Positions 46,918 through 60,769 of a DNA stretch of 64,000 bases are shown piece after piece. The DNA lies in assembly GCA_050084985.1 (NCBI GenBank), contig JBITNC010000001.1:132122001-132186000 (forward strand). Reading direction: 5' to 3'. The notes under the pieces were generated by a model, which was not told the origin of the DNA, searched no databases, and was given only the letters and a program-made list of their open reading frames with translations. Source of the stretch: Nageia nagi (lineage: Eukaryota > Pinophyta). The position numbers were made by a program, and so were the translations under genes. Position 1 is the stretch's first letter, and each line of letters starts with the position of its first letter.

Positions 46918-49614
46918 ATGGTTCAAACTAGAAGTATGACCACTAAGAAAATGCGAGAACACCCATTTGAAATATAGGAAATAGATCTAGATAATATGGA
47001 TCTGATAGAGTATTTGGTTAGGAGGCCACCTCCTTTAGATGAATCAGATCCACACGTAGTTCGTTATGAAAGTAGAGATTGGGATTGGGGTTATGATCAA
47101 TCTAGATTGCAGAGACAAAGTATAGAAGATCCTATTACCAAGGCTAGAATGCAAGTGTTAGATGAAGAGTTAATTGAAATTCATCATCACCTAGCTAATT
47201 ATAGGGCTATTCCTAAGACGTCTTCTAGTTTACCAGGAGATGTCGAAAAACTAAACCATAGGCGTGATAACTTAGAAATGGATGAGGATAAATCTCGGGC
47301 TGAAACCATAGCGGTACTAGAAACTGAGCCATATAAAGTTAAATATGAAAGAGTCATTCGTCTATTATCATATGGGTAAAAAGTAAGTTCTTTAATCCGA
47401 AAAGAGGGATCTTCTTTTTCTCATAAATCTCTCAAATTAGGAAAAAATGAAGTATCAATACCTACGGGTAATTTATCTCAAAGAGCTCCTTCAATGAAGC
47501 AAACAGAGAAATTTTATTCTTCAAATGGAGGATTACATAGAAGGACATCTAAGTACAAAATAGAAGAGATACCTTCTTATGAAGAACTAGAAGAACGATG
47601 ATTATATAAAACAAATGCTGGTCAAAAATTCACAGAAATGTATGCTAATGATATTAAAAAGGCCACAGAGATGCAATATCTTCTAAAGGAAGAAAATAGA
47701 AAAGTTAACAAATTCATTAAAATTCAAGAACAAGAGAATAAATTAAAAGAAATGGAAGATAAACTTCTTAGAGATAAAAAGAAATTCATAGAACAAGAAC
47801 AAGCAAACAAAGAAAGAGATGAGTTCCTAGAACAAGAAAAGAAAAGATTTCATAAAGAACATGAGATTCAACTTCGTTTATAGGAATTAAAACTTAAAGA
47901 ATTAGAGAATGAAAAAATAAAAAGGGAACAATATCTACGTATGGAGAAAGAAAAATAAAGATAGTAGGATGAATATCAAAAAATAAAAAATTTGAAACCT
48001 GAAACTCTTGAAGGAAGTCAAATACAAAGATATCGAGATCCTTACTTAGACAAACAAGAAGTGATGGATAAAGAGATAGCCATTTTATTACAAAAGGAGA
48101 TGGATAAAGAACTAGAACTTCAAAAATTATATGATAAATAAAAGCAAGATTCTATTAAAAGTTAGGTTGAACAAACTCAAAATCAAACAAAACAACCTGA
48201 TTACAAAGGAAAAGATCTATATGGAAAAGGTATATCCCAAAAACCTCCTAGAATCCCTATTCTGTGACATCATTCACCTCTTAAAATATTGCCTCCACCA
48301 CCATCAGAGTTTCCTTCTAACTATGAGTCTTACACTTCAAGATCAATTTCAGAAAAGGATCCGAATACTCGAAGATATCATAGACACACCCAAGGTCATA
48401 GAACCGATAAAGAATTAGAAGACTTTATGAAGGATTTTATAAATCGAGAAATGAATGTTCAAGGACTTCAAAAGTTAAATTATAAAAATATTTGCAATGA
48501 ACCTATTCATCCAAGTGTTCCAAAAAAGAAACTACCATATAGGTTTGAATTTCCTAAAATAGAGTCATTTAAGGGAAGAGAAGACCCCAAAGAACACTTG
48601 AGAAAATTTACATTTTCTAGTTATCAGATAGCTAATGATGACTCATTAATGTTATGTATATTTCCTATGACACTCGCAGGCCAAGCTTTGGATTGGTATA
48701 ATAGTTTACCTATGCATAGTTTATATACGTTTGAATAATTGGCTAATCAATTTATTGAACACTTTAGAATCAATATTAAAGAAAGATCTTCAATTACTGA
48801 TCTTACAAGATTACAACAGTTTCCTGATGAAACTATACAAGATTACATCTTAAGATGGCATGCTATACTCACTAGTATGCCTTATACAATACCACAAGAA
48901 GAATTGGTTAAATTATTTAGTCAAAGTTGTTTAAGACCAATAGCCAATGTTCTCCAAATTCAACAACATAAAACTTTTGAAGAAGCTATTGCTCAGGCAG
49001 TAGTTATAGAAAGAGTTAAAATTCAAGATGGAGAACTAAAACTCAAGAAAAAAGAATACAGAAAGGGTAATCAATATGAAAATAGTACTAAACAACCACA
49101 AAATAATCAAATAGCCATGATAGAAAATTCTGGTCAAGCTTCAAAAATCAAAGAAAATGTTGAACGTAAGCCTAAAAGAAATTTTACCCCATTATCAGAA
49201 CCATTAGCCGAAATACTTAAAAAATTGTGTGATAATGGTATGATTAAATTACCTGATATAAAACTTGAAAATCCTAATGCTAAAGGAAGCAAATGGTATA
49301 AGGAAAATGAATTTTGTGCTTATCATAGGCAAAAATGACATAATACAAATAATTGTTGAACTTTACAACATAAAATTCAAGACTTGATAGATAGTCAAAA
49401 AATAGATGTGGATAATCCTGTTGTGCCTTCGAATCAAAATTTAGGGATATATCAAAACCCCTTACCCTCACATCAGGCTAACAATGTGGTGATTATCCCA
49501 AACCAAATGAACTATACATGGAATAATAAGGATATACCATTTATAGGAACTATAGATGATTCAATGCATATGATTGGTATAGCTACAAGAGCACAACAAT
49601 ATCAGAATAAATAG
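46918..49614 (+). pseudogene. Element B gag (broken)
   Basis: ATG at 46918 (MVQTRSMT). N-terminal region, then the charged coiled-coil extension (47638-47950), capsid-type domain ('RFEFPKIESFKGREDPKEH', LAGQALDWYNSLP, DETIQDYILRW) and knuckle 'CAYHRQK-stop-HNTNNC'. Stops near 46976, 47378, 47599, 47881, 48139, 48736, 49336 and 49357. Several are codons that are Gln, Trp or Arg in element A, that is C-to-T or G-to-A changes, and the reverse also holds. The longest open pieces are 48289-48738 and 48739-49338. Confidence 0.85.
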
Positions 49615-49829
49615 GATAATCTACAAAAAAAATCAATCAATACCAAACCTAATTAATATACAACCTATACCTCCTCTGCAATAACCTAAAGTTTCGATAA
49701 AAGGTGCTCTTCAATGACAATTAAAAATGTCTCTAGTTAAGATGACCTTATTTGAATTGTTACAATAGTCTGAGAGTTATAGGGAAGCTATGAATCAAAT
49801 TCTACAAGAAATTCAAGTGGATATTAGTA

Positions 49830-51660
49830 ACCTTGATAATTTTATTTCAATAGTTGAAATTTTGAGGATATCTCAACAACCTAGTATCACCTTCTACGAA
49901 TAAGAAAAATTAAATAACAATGGGCCAGGCGGACTTGATCCACCTTTACATATAATTGGTAAAGTAGATGGGAAATTATTTAAAAGAATTCTGATAGATG
50001 AAGGTTTAGCTATAAATATAATTTTAGATGCTGCATACAAAAATTTGAATTTATCAGATTCGCTTATCTTAGCTCCTTCTTTACAAATTAGGGCATTTAA
50101 TGATGCAGTGTGTTCAACTTTGGGATCAATAGTGCTTCTGATTACAGTAGGGGCTAAAACCGTTCAAACTTTATTACATATAATTGAAGGAAATATTATA
50201 CAATACAACATTCTTTTAGGACGTCCATGGATTAGAGAAATGCAATGTGTTCCATCAACTTATCATGGATGTTTAAAATACATCTATAAAGGTAAAGTTC
50301 ATTATGTGTTTAAAGATCCAGATCCTTATTCACATTGTAATTTAACTTTTGATCCAAATAAAGTGACATTATCATCTCCTAATTTATCAACCATATTAAT
50401 GAACAAAAATATGAATCAATCTGAAGTCATAAAAGGAAAAAATGACATAGCTATACAAGATAAAGATACTTGGGAAAAGGTTGCTAAAACTTTAGACGAA
50501 AAATATGGAGCTTCTTCATCAAAACAAGTAAATACTACATCTAATAATGACTCATCCAATGTATATCCAATAAAAATTAAATTAATAGATTTAGGTATGG
50601 GAGAATATGACGTAGATGATGTGGTATTTAATATACCTTCATCACAAGAAATGGGAAGATTATTTGAATCACCTAGTGTAATTGGACAAATAGTACCTTT
50701 AGGAGAAGTACCCAATCAGACAATGTTTATCTATGCGGGGATAGTAGATCCTATGTCAACAATATCCAATCAAACATATGAAGGAAATTTCAATAATGAT
50801 ATGAAATATTTATCACCCTGTTCAAGAACATTTGTATTAAACTATTTTAACAAATGTAATTGGTAAGGACAAGGACTGGGTCGATATGAACAGGGTCCAT
50901 GAGAAATAATTGAATTACAATACCAAGATCCCACTGATAAAAGGGGATTAGGTTATCAAAATGAACATAAAAATCTTGCTAAATTAGAAAATTTAGAAGA
51001 GAATTTGGATTACAATGAAGAAAGTTTAGAGAAAGAATCTATAGTATAAGAAATTATTGATATAAGAGAAGAACAATTAAGTGAAATGGATGTCTTAGAA
51101 GGGGTCAAAATGCTCTTTATTAATAATATCGAGCCACCCTGGAATCATTTGTGTTTACCAAGTGATATACAAAAATAAATAAATAAAAATGTCGAATCAT
51201 TAATCATTCCATATTCAGATATACCATCAATAAATATGGTTACAATAAAAGAGAATGATATTGAAGATCAAAATAATGAACAAATAGATGAAGTTAACAA
51301 AAATCAAAATTTAATCAAAATAATAGCCAATACTTCTACAGATGAAGTAATTGCTGATTTCTCTCTTATATCATCTAATCCTTTGGTACATGAATTCAAA
51401 AATGTAGATCACATATTTGGTTCCTATGAAAATCAAGTATGCACGAATGAACAAACTCAAGAATACGATGAAGAATATAGTGTTAACGACAAAAGTTGGA
51501 TACTAGTACCAAATCAATTGGAAGAAGGGTCGCATATGCTTACTGAAAAGGTCTTAGAAATAAATATTAGTAATGATCCTCAAAATCCTAAAATTATTCA
51601 ATTAGGAGAAAACCTCATGGAAAATGAACAAGAAGAAATTATAACCTTATTAAAAGAACA
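49830..51660 (+). pseudogene. Element B protease, linker and G-patch-like motif
   Basis: Protease with 'GPGGLDPPLHIIGKVDGK' and RILIDEGLAINII (catalytic Asp kept), then NILLGRPWI near 50210 in the open piece 50045-50866. The G-patch-like stretch at about 50850-50965 reads G-Q-GLGRYEQG ... DKRGLGYQN, with a stop in place of the tryptophan-following Gln. An acidic linker (51236-51640) then runs into RT without a stop. Confidence 0.75.
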
Positions 51661-52480
51661 AGAAAAAGTATTTGCATGGTCATATGCAGACATGCCTAGA
51701 ATAGATCCTAAATTAGTAGTACATAATTTAGCATTAAAGTCTGATGCTAAACTTGTTAAACAAAAAATACGTAAAATGCATCCTACTATAGCATTAATGG
51801 TAAAAGAAGAACTTCAAAAATTATTAGAAGCTAAATTTATACAACCTATAGATTATTCAGATTGGATATCTAATATGGTACCTATGAAAAAACTAAGTGG
51901 AAAAATAAGAATATGCATAGATTTTCATGATCTTAACAAAGCTTGTCCTAAGGATGATTTCCCTCTACCTAGCATTAATAGTTTGGTAGATTTGACAGCA
52001 GGACATGATATTTTTTCATTAATGGATGGCTTTTCTGGTTATAATCAAATAAAAATAGCTACTGAAGATCAACATAAAATGGGTTTTATAACTCCTTGGG
52101 GTACCTTTTGTTATAAAGTTATGCCTTTTGGATTAAAAAATGCTGGGGCAACTTATCAAAGGGCTATGACTTATATATTCCATGATTATATACATGACAT
52201 AGTAGAAGATTATGTCGATAATTTGTTGGTTAGATCTAAATATCAAGTAGATCATGGAAAAGACCTAATTAAAGTCTTAGATTATTAGAACATAAAGTAA
52301 GATTAAATCCAAAAAAATGCATTTTTGGTGTAACTTCAGGAAAATTATTAGGATTTATTGTGTCCCAACGAGGAATTGAAATAGATCCTAGTAAAGTGAA
52401 GGTAGTAGTAGACATGCCACCTCCTACAAATCTAAAATAATTACAAAGTTTATAGGGCAAGTTACAAGCCATTAGAAGGT
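51661..52480 (+). pseudogene. Element B reverse transcriptase domain
   Basis: 'VFAWSYADMPRIDPKLVVH' leads into IRICIDFHDLNKACPKDDFP, SLMDGFSGYNQI and the catalytic motif, which is YVDN instead of YVDD, so the enzyme lost its second Asp. A 4-bp deletion near 52280, relative to A, shifts the frame in the thumb. Linker and RT share one 350-codon frame (51236-52288). Confidence 0.9.
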
Positions 52481-52534
52481 TTATAGCTCAACTTTTTGAT
52501 AAATGTAAACCATTTACAAAATTATTAAAAAGGG

Positions 52535-53045
52535 AGTAGAATATCATTGGGGCAAAGAGCAACAAGATGCATTCGATGAAATTAAAAGATATTTATTATC
52601 TCCTCCTGTCTTAAGTCCAGTAAGAAAAGATGTACCCTTTTTGTTATATATCTCTGCTACTAAAAATGCTTTAGGAATAATGCTTGCTCAAAAGAATGAA
52701 CATAATAAAGAACAAGCTATATATTATCTGAGTAGAACCCTAATGAGCTACGAGATTAAGTATATATATTTGGAAAAATTATGTCTTGTTGTTGTTTTTG
52801 CTACTAAAAAAATTCGACATTATATGCTAAATCATACAACATATGTCATCTCTAAAGTGGATCCATTGAAATATATGATGAATAAAACCTATCAAAATTC
52901 AAGAACTGCAAAGTGGATAATGCACTTAACTGAATTTGATTTACATTTTATTGGAAAAAAGTCAATAAAAGGACAAGTAATTATTGATTATCTCGTTGAT
53001 GCTCCATTGCAAGATAATAAACCCCTTATCATTGAATTACCTGAT
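52535..53045 (+). pseudogene. Element B gypsy-type RNase H domain
   Basis: 'FLLYISATKNALGIML', 'AIYYLSRTLMSYE', EKLCLVVVFATKK, 'VISKVDPLKYMMNKT', 'WIMHLTEFDLHFIGKK'. Mostly open (52641-53108). Confidence 0.82.
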
Positions 53046-53094
53046 GACGGGGTGTTTCAATTAGATGAAATTGAAATACCTATGAACCTGAAGA

Positions 53095-53553
53095 CAATTG
53101 GGATATGACAATACACTTTGATGGTTCTCGATGTGAATAAGGTGGTGGAGTAGGTGTTGTATTTATAACACCACAAGGGATCCCTATACCATATTCATTT
53201 AAACTAAAATTCCCTTGTACTAATAATAATGCGGAATACGAAGCTTTGATATTAGCATTAAAAATTGCTGTTAAATTAAAACTTAAAAGAATTAAGATTA
53301 TTGGAGATTCTTTACTCATCGTAAATCAAGTGAAAGGAATCTATCAATGTAAAGAACCTTTACTTCAAAAGTATAAAGTGTTAGTTGAGGAATTATTAAA
53401 ATTTTTTGACCAATTTAGTATAGAAGTGGCTCCAAGATCATCTAATAGATTTGCAGATGCTATGGCTTCTATCGGATCTCTTATCCCAGAAGATCCTAAA
53501 AAATCTTCAATTCAAGTTGAAATAATTCAATTGTCTCAATCATCATTACAATA
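53095..53553 (+). pseudogene. Element B archaeal-type RNase H domain
   Basis: MTIHFDGSRCE, a stop where A has Gln, then NNNAEYEALILAL, IGDSLLIVNQVKG, SSNRFADAMA. All four acidic active-site positions are kept, unlike in A. The piece 53246-53554 is open. Position is after the gypsy RNase H and before integrase. Confidence 0.85.
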
Positions 53554-53689
53554 GGAAGATGAAGAAAAAAGTGTATTAAATATTGACATAACTGATAAAG
53601 ATAATTGGTACAAAGAATTGACAGATTTTTTAAAATTTGGAACTCTTCCTGCAAACCTTAATAAATCATTACGATGAGCTTTTAAAATC

Positions 53690-54862
53690 AAAGTAACTAA
53701 ATATTGTTTGATAGGGGATATCTTGCATCGATGAAATGTAATGGTATTTTACTCATATGTCTTGAATGGAATGATATTAAAAAAGTTATATCCTCTGCCC
53801 ATGATGGAACATGCGGAGGACATTTTAATGGTGTTGCGATTGTAAAATGATTAATACGAATGGGGTATTATTGGCCAACTATGGAAAAAGAATATTGTGA
53901 ATATGTTAAAAAATGTTTTAAATGTCAATAATATGCTCATTTATTTTCACAACCATCTCAAGAACTACATCCTATACAATCACTTTGGCCATTCTCTAAA
54001 TGAGCATTAGATTTAATAGGAAAAATTACACCTACATCTTCTGGTGGACACAAGTTCATCATTATAGCAATAGAATATTTACTAAATGGGTAGAGGCTAT
54101 TCCTATGACTTCCACCACTAGTTCATGAATTGCTGAATTTATAGAAAATTATATTATATGTAGATTCGGCATACCGAACCAATTAATTATGGATAATGGA
54201 AAGAATTTTAAAAATAAGGATGTAAAACAAATATGTGATAAGTATAAGATTAAACAAAGTTTTTCAACTCCATATTATCCATAAGGCAATGGACAGGTAG
54301 AGGCTACTAATAAAACTATTTGGAACATCTTAGCAAAAATAGTAAATGATCCTCATAGAGATTGGCATATACAAATACCAAAAGCCTTATGGGCTTATCA
54401 TACTAGTGTACACACTCCTATTGGGGCAACACCATTCTCTTTAGTATATGGAACAGAAGCCATCCTACCCATAGAACTTGAGATACCATCCCTTAGAGTA
54501 AATCTAAGTGAGCAAAATTCTGATGAAGAAGCAAGACAGACTTGCTTAGATCAGTTATTGCTTTTAAATGAAAAACGTATCAATGATTTAGAGCATATGC
54601 ATGTTTATCAGAAGAGGATAAAATAAGCTTTTGATAAAAGGGCTCTAATTCATGAGTTCAAAATAGGTGATTTGGTTTTAAAAGAAAATCAACAAACTTC
54701 ATGAATAGAACGATAACTTAGAGATAAGTTTGCTCCAAATTGGTTAGGACCATATATCATTAAGAAAAAATTTGGTAAAGGAACTTATCATTTATCAGAC
54801 TTAGAAGGAAATGAAGAGCGTGAACCTATAAATATCATGCATCTTCGACCCTTCTATACATA
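53690..54862 (+). pseudogene. Element B integrase (broken)
   Basis: HHCC region complete in residues (HDGTCGGHF ... CEYVKKCFKC) but with stops; core with LDLIGKI, MDNGKNF and GQVEATNK; end MHLRPFYT at 54862. Many frame changes; no open piece over 100 codons that follows the sense frame across the core. Confidence 0.82.
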
Positions 54863-54948
54863 AAAAAAAATGTACATTAGTTTTCTTTCATTTTATTTTA
54901 TTGTTAAATTAATAAATAAAAAAAAGTATTAATATTTGTCAAGTGTTA

Positions 54949-56160
54949 ATGATTAAAATAGAAAATATGAATCTAGCAAAGGAATCTGCTGAAGGTAGCA
55001 TAGTTCCACCACTAAGATATCCAGGTGATTTAGCATTAACATATTTAAAACATGGATTTGATTTTAATCTCTTAAATTATTTATGATTGACTATTGATGA
55101 ACAATTTGAAAGAACATACCATATGTTTTGTGGTATAAATAACGGTTGGGAAGTCATTTTTTGTGGATATGAATTAAGCATTATTTTAGATCCACAAATC
55201 TATTTCACTCGTAGGGAAAGAATATCACAGGAAATAATAGCTTTCTACCTACAATGGCCTTATGGAATACCGAGAATCATCATAAATTGTCAATTAACTG
55301 AGTATTCACTCCTTTTAGCTAGGCTGAAATACGTGAAACAATTAACCAAAATCCTATAATGGATGGATGAAATTTTACATTATTTACCTCATAAAAGGGT
55401 GATTTATGATTTTTCAAATACTTTTGTGGCTTTTCCTCCTAAAATGTTACAACAATGATATAGGCAAACTCACAGATTTCTTCGCATGCAAATGCGACAT
55501 ACAATTTGGAAATGAAAGTTGGAGAAAAGGCAAGCTTGTCATATTGCCGAACTTACAATGATAAATCAAATAAGGGTTAGAAATGAGATTATCGAAAAAC
55601 TATCAAAAGGACATAGAGTATGGAATAATGGAAGTTATCTTCCAGGGTTCGAAAGTAGGTATGACAAAGATCTCTTTATGAAAGTTATTCATAATGTTCC
55701 TACTCCTTGGTATTTAAATATCTTTTCCATGCCTCTTGAAATACAACAAAAAATGGCCTTGACGTTCTATGATGCACGTGAATCTTACGGTTGGGATGTC
55801 AAAGTAAATGGATATCAAGTTATTGTTTGTATCAATGCATTTGAGTTATGGTGTTCTCCTAACTCAGAATATGATTTAATGATATATTTCTATCTTCTAT
55901 GGCCTATAGAAAAGCCCAAAATAATAGTTGATTGTACTCACAACTTGACTTTAAAACATCAAGAACAAATCATCTCTATCACACAAACTGTAACATTCGA
56001 ACACTTAGATTATTGTGTTCCAGAAATCTATCATAATCAAGTGGTATTAGATTTTAGTTTTTTGTTTAGTTCAACACATTGTTCATTTAATCTTGATGCA
56101 ATACAAACTCGATTTGAATGCATCATGAATAGATTCCCTAGAAAAATTATAAAATCCTAA
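54949..56160 (+). pseudogene. ORF3 of element B (homologue of 8772-10001, broken)
   Basis: Starts with ATG at 54949, 87 bp after the integrase stop. Collinear with A's ORF3 apart from a small gap near the start ('PPLRYPGDLALTY'). Stops lie near 55083, 55357, 55456 and 55513, where A has Gln, Glu, Tyr or Arg codons. The second half (55519-56160) is open for 213 codons. Both copies of the internal domain are recognisable (LQWPYGIPRI and LLWPIEKPKI). Function unknown. Confidence 0.8.
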
Positions 56161-57995
56161 AAAAAAAAAAATTTAAAATTATAAAATCCTAAAAAATTGA
56201 AAACTATAAAACACATAAAAATTATAAAATTATAAAATCTACCTAGATGGAAACATCTAGAGGTCACTTGGCAATTGGGTGCCCTGCCCTTGTATGATGT
56301 AAATATATGTTACATGTCATTGTAAAAGTGATTATCCAGTAAATGTGTAATGTGTGAAAAGGTCATTTTAGAACAATCTCCTTGTTATCACTACATTCAC
56401 TGTGTCTTTTCTTTCGTAAAGAAATGATATACCATAGATGATAGAAAAACATAAAGTTTGTGCTTGAAAGAAAATCTAAAAACTCCAAGCACTTACAACA
56501 TTAAAAAATTCTAAGAGAATTTAAATGAAATCATTCTAAGAGACATTAAGAGTGAAAGTTATACATCTATCCTATTATTCGCTTCATCTCAAACCCAGGA
56601 ATCATTTGATAGTTAAAAAAAAAATTTGTTACATTATATAAATGATTCTTGGGTGATTACAATATCCTCTACCGGGGCTATGGACACTTGACTGGTAGTA
56701 GAGCAAGGTTGTAGTGAGATCAAGGGGTTAATCCTCATCGGGGCTATGGACGCCTATCTGGCAATGAGGCATACCTTATGAGTGGTGATATGTCCATTTT
56801 GGTTAGTGACCTTCTTTCCTATGGACCTCTATACGTTTCATATGGATAGACTAGCTTATTAATGTCTCTAAGATATTTCATCTCAAATGATATAAGAAGG
56901 GAAATGAATCTCACTACACACACTGGAGTTTATAGATTTTTTATCAACATATAACAATATTGTTTGATATCATCTTAGGTTGTTAAATCTTGAGATAAAG
57001 AAAGATAAGGTAGATGTTATAATAACTTAGTTATTAATCCAAAATCATCTAATCTTTTGTCATGGTTTGTAATTTGTTTGTGCTTAGAATCATTTGTATC
57101 ATTTTGTTAAACCCATTTCTTTTGAAAATATCATTACCATTGAACATTATTAAAATTGCTTTTCTTTGGAAAGGATAAGAATGATTATTTATTGTTCCCC
57201 TGACCAAGATAAAGTTAATGTTCATAATTCTCCAAAATCACCTAATCTTTTGTCATAGTTTGTAATTTGTTTGTGCTTAGAGTCATTTGTATCATTTTGT
57301 TAAACCCATTCTTATTATTATCTATTACCTTTGAACATTATTAAAACTTGCTTTTCTTTGGAAAGGATAAGAATGATTATTTATTATTCCCCTAACCAAG
57401 ATAAAGTTAATGTTCATATACATCCATAAGTCACTAGTTTGTCATGTCCAGAAGTTTATTGTAAAATTGCCAAGTATGGAAGATGATGCATCTGATTCCG
57501 TAAAAATATAATAAAAATATGTCCTTAAATAACTTAACTTATTAAAATTATAAATTAGATTTATTTTTTATAGCAACTATAATCGTACTTATTATTAACT
57601 TAATTTTGAGATTAGTAACATCATCAAACTAATTTATTGATATATGTTATCATTATACATCATACATTCCATAATTATATCTATGCATCATACATTTTGA
57701 AAATTACATCTATCATTAACATCTATTCATCATCAAATAAGTAAAATACAATTATGTTTATTATGATCTACATAACATCACATCATACCTATTTTATCAT
57801 AAATCTATGTATAGAACGAAAGCTCGTGCATCAAAATCATACAAGTACCATAAATATCAAACATCTATCTATCTATATATACATCATAACAGTCCATCAA
57901 AAGGTCATCATAACATCATGAATCATAAAATAAAACTACAAGGGTCCAATAACCTCATAAGTATATAAAAAATAACATCATGAAAAAAGGTATCC
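56161..57995 (+). other. Element B spacer with two-copy repeat
   Basis: No sense gene. The block also found three times in A occurs at 57146-57225 and 57338-57417 in the same relative orientation to the element. 56250-56420 ('ggtcacttggcaattgggtg') matches A near 8430. It contains short A/T runs after ORF3, but no grown minisatellite as in A. Confidence 0.65.
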
Positions 57996-60397
57996 TCAAG
58001 GACTACCCCAACCACTACCTGGTTCACTAAGACTACTCGATCGCCTCCATCGTCTACTGGTCTCTCCAGTACCTTGACCTAGAGGAGTAGTGCCTACAGA
58101 TCCTATAAGACTACCCAAATGTTGAGCTCCTCATAACTCAGATGAACCAATAGCACCTAAAGGAGATACCCAGGGTGTACCACTCTTGCTAGGAAAACCT
58201 CATGACCTCTGAGTCCTGCCTGGAGATCTAATTGTGCCCTATGCACTACTGCCTATCTGATATGCTGAGATATCTATGGGCATATAACTATTTGGAGGTA
58301 TATGATATTGAGCCCCCAGAGTAAAAGTTGGAACACCTATCAGCCACATCTATACTATACCACTATAAAAATCTCACTGTTGACAAATGCCATGATGAAA
58401 AACTAAAGAAATACTCTTAGAAATAGATGTTGCTCCTAACAAATGAGCTTGAAATCCCTATAAAGAGGAATGAGCCTCATCTCTCTCCTATCTATACCTA
58501 TCTCGCTCAGCCCTATACCTGTACATGCGTGAGTTGGCCTATGCCAACTGGTATCTCAACTCATAAATATCTCCTAGCAAAGTATCAATGCTAGGAACCT
58601 GGGTAGTAGGAGCCTCCTTAACTTCACGTGCAACCTCTGGGGTAGCTCCCTCCTCACCTACACCTGTAGCCTCCTCCTCATGAGCTAACTCCTCAGGAAC
58701 ATCTACCATGACCTCCTCATTGGTAGCCTCCTCTCCTACAACCTCTACTCCTATAGGCTCCTCACCTACCTCTCCCCCTCCTACTGCCACACCCAACTCC
58801 TCAACAACATTGATGCATCGATGAATGCATTAACCCTCCAATCTACCCTCTAGGCCATCATCTCCCTCCTCCCACCAGGCCCTGAATGCCTCAGACACCC
58901 TGACATCATCCTCCTTGATATCATCCTCTAAGGATCCCTCCTCTTGAGTAGGATTAGGCTCTGCATAAACTAATAGTTATACACCATCTGCTGAGATAGT
59001 GCCCTCATGCTGATATGGCACTGATGGGGCAGGTACATCTTGAACTAGGCTGAACTGATGGTGCACTCTCTCAAAGTGAAAATATTCCAAAAAATTAGCT
59101 TGATGACCACTCAAAACACATGGCTACAAAATACCAGTAAGCTCAGCTATAAGCTCTCCCCAGATGGGATACAAATGGTAAGGTTTGAATCTCACCTGAT
59201 CTAGAATCAAGCGACTAAGCATGTGGTGATAATAGCTCACATCTTGATGAACTCCATCTGATGGGTGAATATAAAAATCATCATGCCATCTGACTATGCC
59301 AGCCTTGTAATCTAAGTGACTACCAAACCCAAGCATTGGTAACCTTGGAGGATGAGGCATAGCTATATGCTCATAATCCCACACATGCAAGGTGATAGTA
59401 ACTGATAAAGAGGCCCTATGCCCCTAAGAATAAAAGAATAACTCTCTATAAATCTGAGCCAATAGTGTGGGTGCCCAAGCATACACTATACTATGTTGCA
59501 TAATATCTACAATAATGGGTAATAATGACCATGGAAACCTCCCACTACCAGTATCAGGGAGAGCATAACACTGTACTAAACCCATCAAGTATGAAAAATG
59601 GATCATCCCCTGCTGATCCTCCATCCAATACTAGTAATATCAGATGCCACCTAAAATAATCTTAGAAATAATAGTATCAACCTGAGTAGCCCCATACAAA
59701 TAAGAAATAGCAGGTAAAGCTCTTATTCTATCCACCATAGGCAAAATCCTCTGTCCATGAATGTGGAGTCTATACAATCTATGTATATCCTCCACTATGA
59801 TAGTCATCTCCCCTATCGGAAGATGAAAAGTACATGTCACTGCATCCCATCTATCTAACAATGTAGCCAATAAAGGATACTCCTAATGAATGCGACCCAT
59901 GTGTGGACCCACTCCAAAACCAATGGACCTAAAAAAGGTATGATCAGCTAGACCTAGAAGATCTCTACCCTCTTGTAGAATCGAGGGATATCTACCTCGA
60001 GGCTCAAAGACATCTCGAACCTGTGTAATAATAAAAAGTTTAGCTTAAAAAAAAATGGCATTTCATACTAAAACATTAGCATTTCTAATATGTAAGACTT
60101 AGTCTTCGATGTTCGTATTCCAAATGCTGATGACTCTGTCATCCGTTTGGCCTAGGTCGGTGACCGAGGTCAAATTATAAAAAATTTCACAAAAGATATA
60201 AATAAAAGCATGATCTACAAGTTTTATCCGATAAAAACAATCAAAATAACTTTTGAATGTCATTCACAGTTTCAATTTTGAAATTAAATAGTTAAATTAC
60301 AAATTATAAATAAAAAATAAAAAAGAAAATTATTTCAAAACCCTACCTCTTCTCGGATAGATTGAGAACGTCTAGTGGAGTGTCTATGTGGAGGCAT
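57996..60397 (-). pseudogene. Antisense plant mobile domain (PMD)-like gene with one intron, decayed
   Basis: Runs opposite to element B. Exon 1 (60347-60397) starts with ATG and encodes 17 residues (MPPHRHSTRRSQSIREE). A GT...AG intron of 326 bp (60021-60346; GAG|GTAGGG and TTACACAG|GTTCG) leaves the frame in phase. Exon 2 encodes 'GLADHTFFRSIGFG', then LLDRWDAVTCTFHLPIGEMT and the 'VEDIHRLYRLHIHG' region. That is the typical start of the plant mobile domain found in MAIN/MAIL1 and in transposon-borne relatives. Further pieces are 'GSGRFPWSLLPII', 'HVWDYEHIAMPHPPRLP', an acidic E/V/G-rich stretch (58539-58796) and a G/S/R tail. About eight in-frame TAG/TGA codons sit where CAG, CGA or TGG are likely. 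MAIN/MAIL1 act in nuclear silencing and genome stability; a role for the element's copy is unknown. Confidence 0.7.
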
Positions 60398-60769
60398 GGT
60401 GATTGTAATGAATATCAATGGCTGGAAATCAATGAGATTGTAATGAAAACTAGTTCTGGCTAATAATGAAAGTGATAGCTAAAAAGAAATGAATAAGAAA
60501 AAGTTAGAAATTTTTTTTTTGAAACACCCGATGACTTGAAGATAGACGCCGGTGATTGTCACTAAACGTCGACGACTTGAAGATGGATGTCGGTGACTGT
60601 CACTAAATGCTGGGGATTGGAAGTAAAATGTCACATTTGGGAATAGCCATGATAATATTAAAATTTTCTCAAAATAACCTTGAATTGGTCAAGAAAATCA
60701 AAAAAGATAAAATGTGATGTATCATTGTTACAGGAGATCATCTTGAAACCCTGTTGTCGAGACAAAGGA

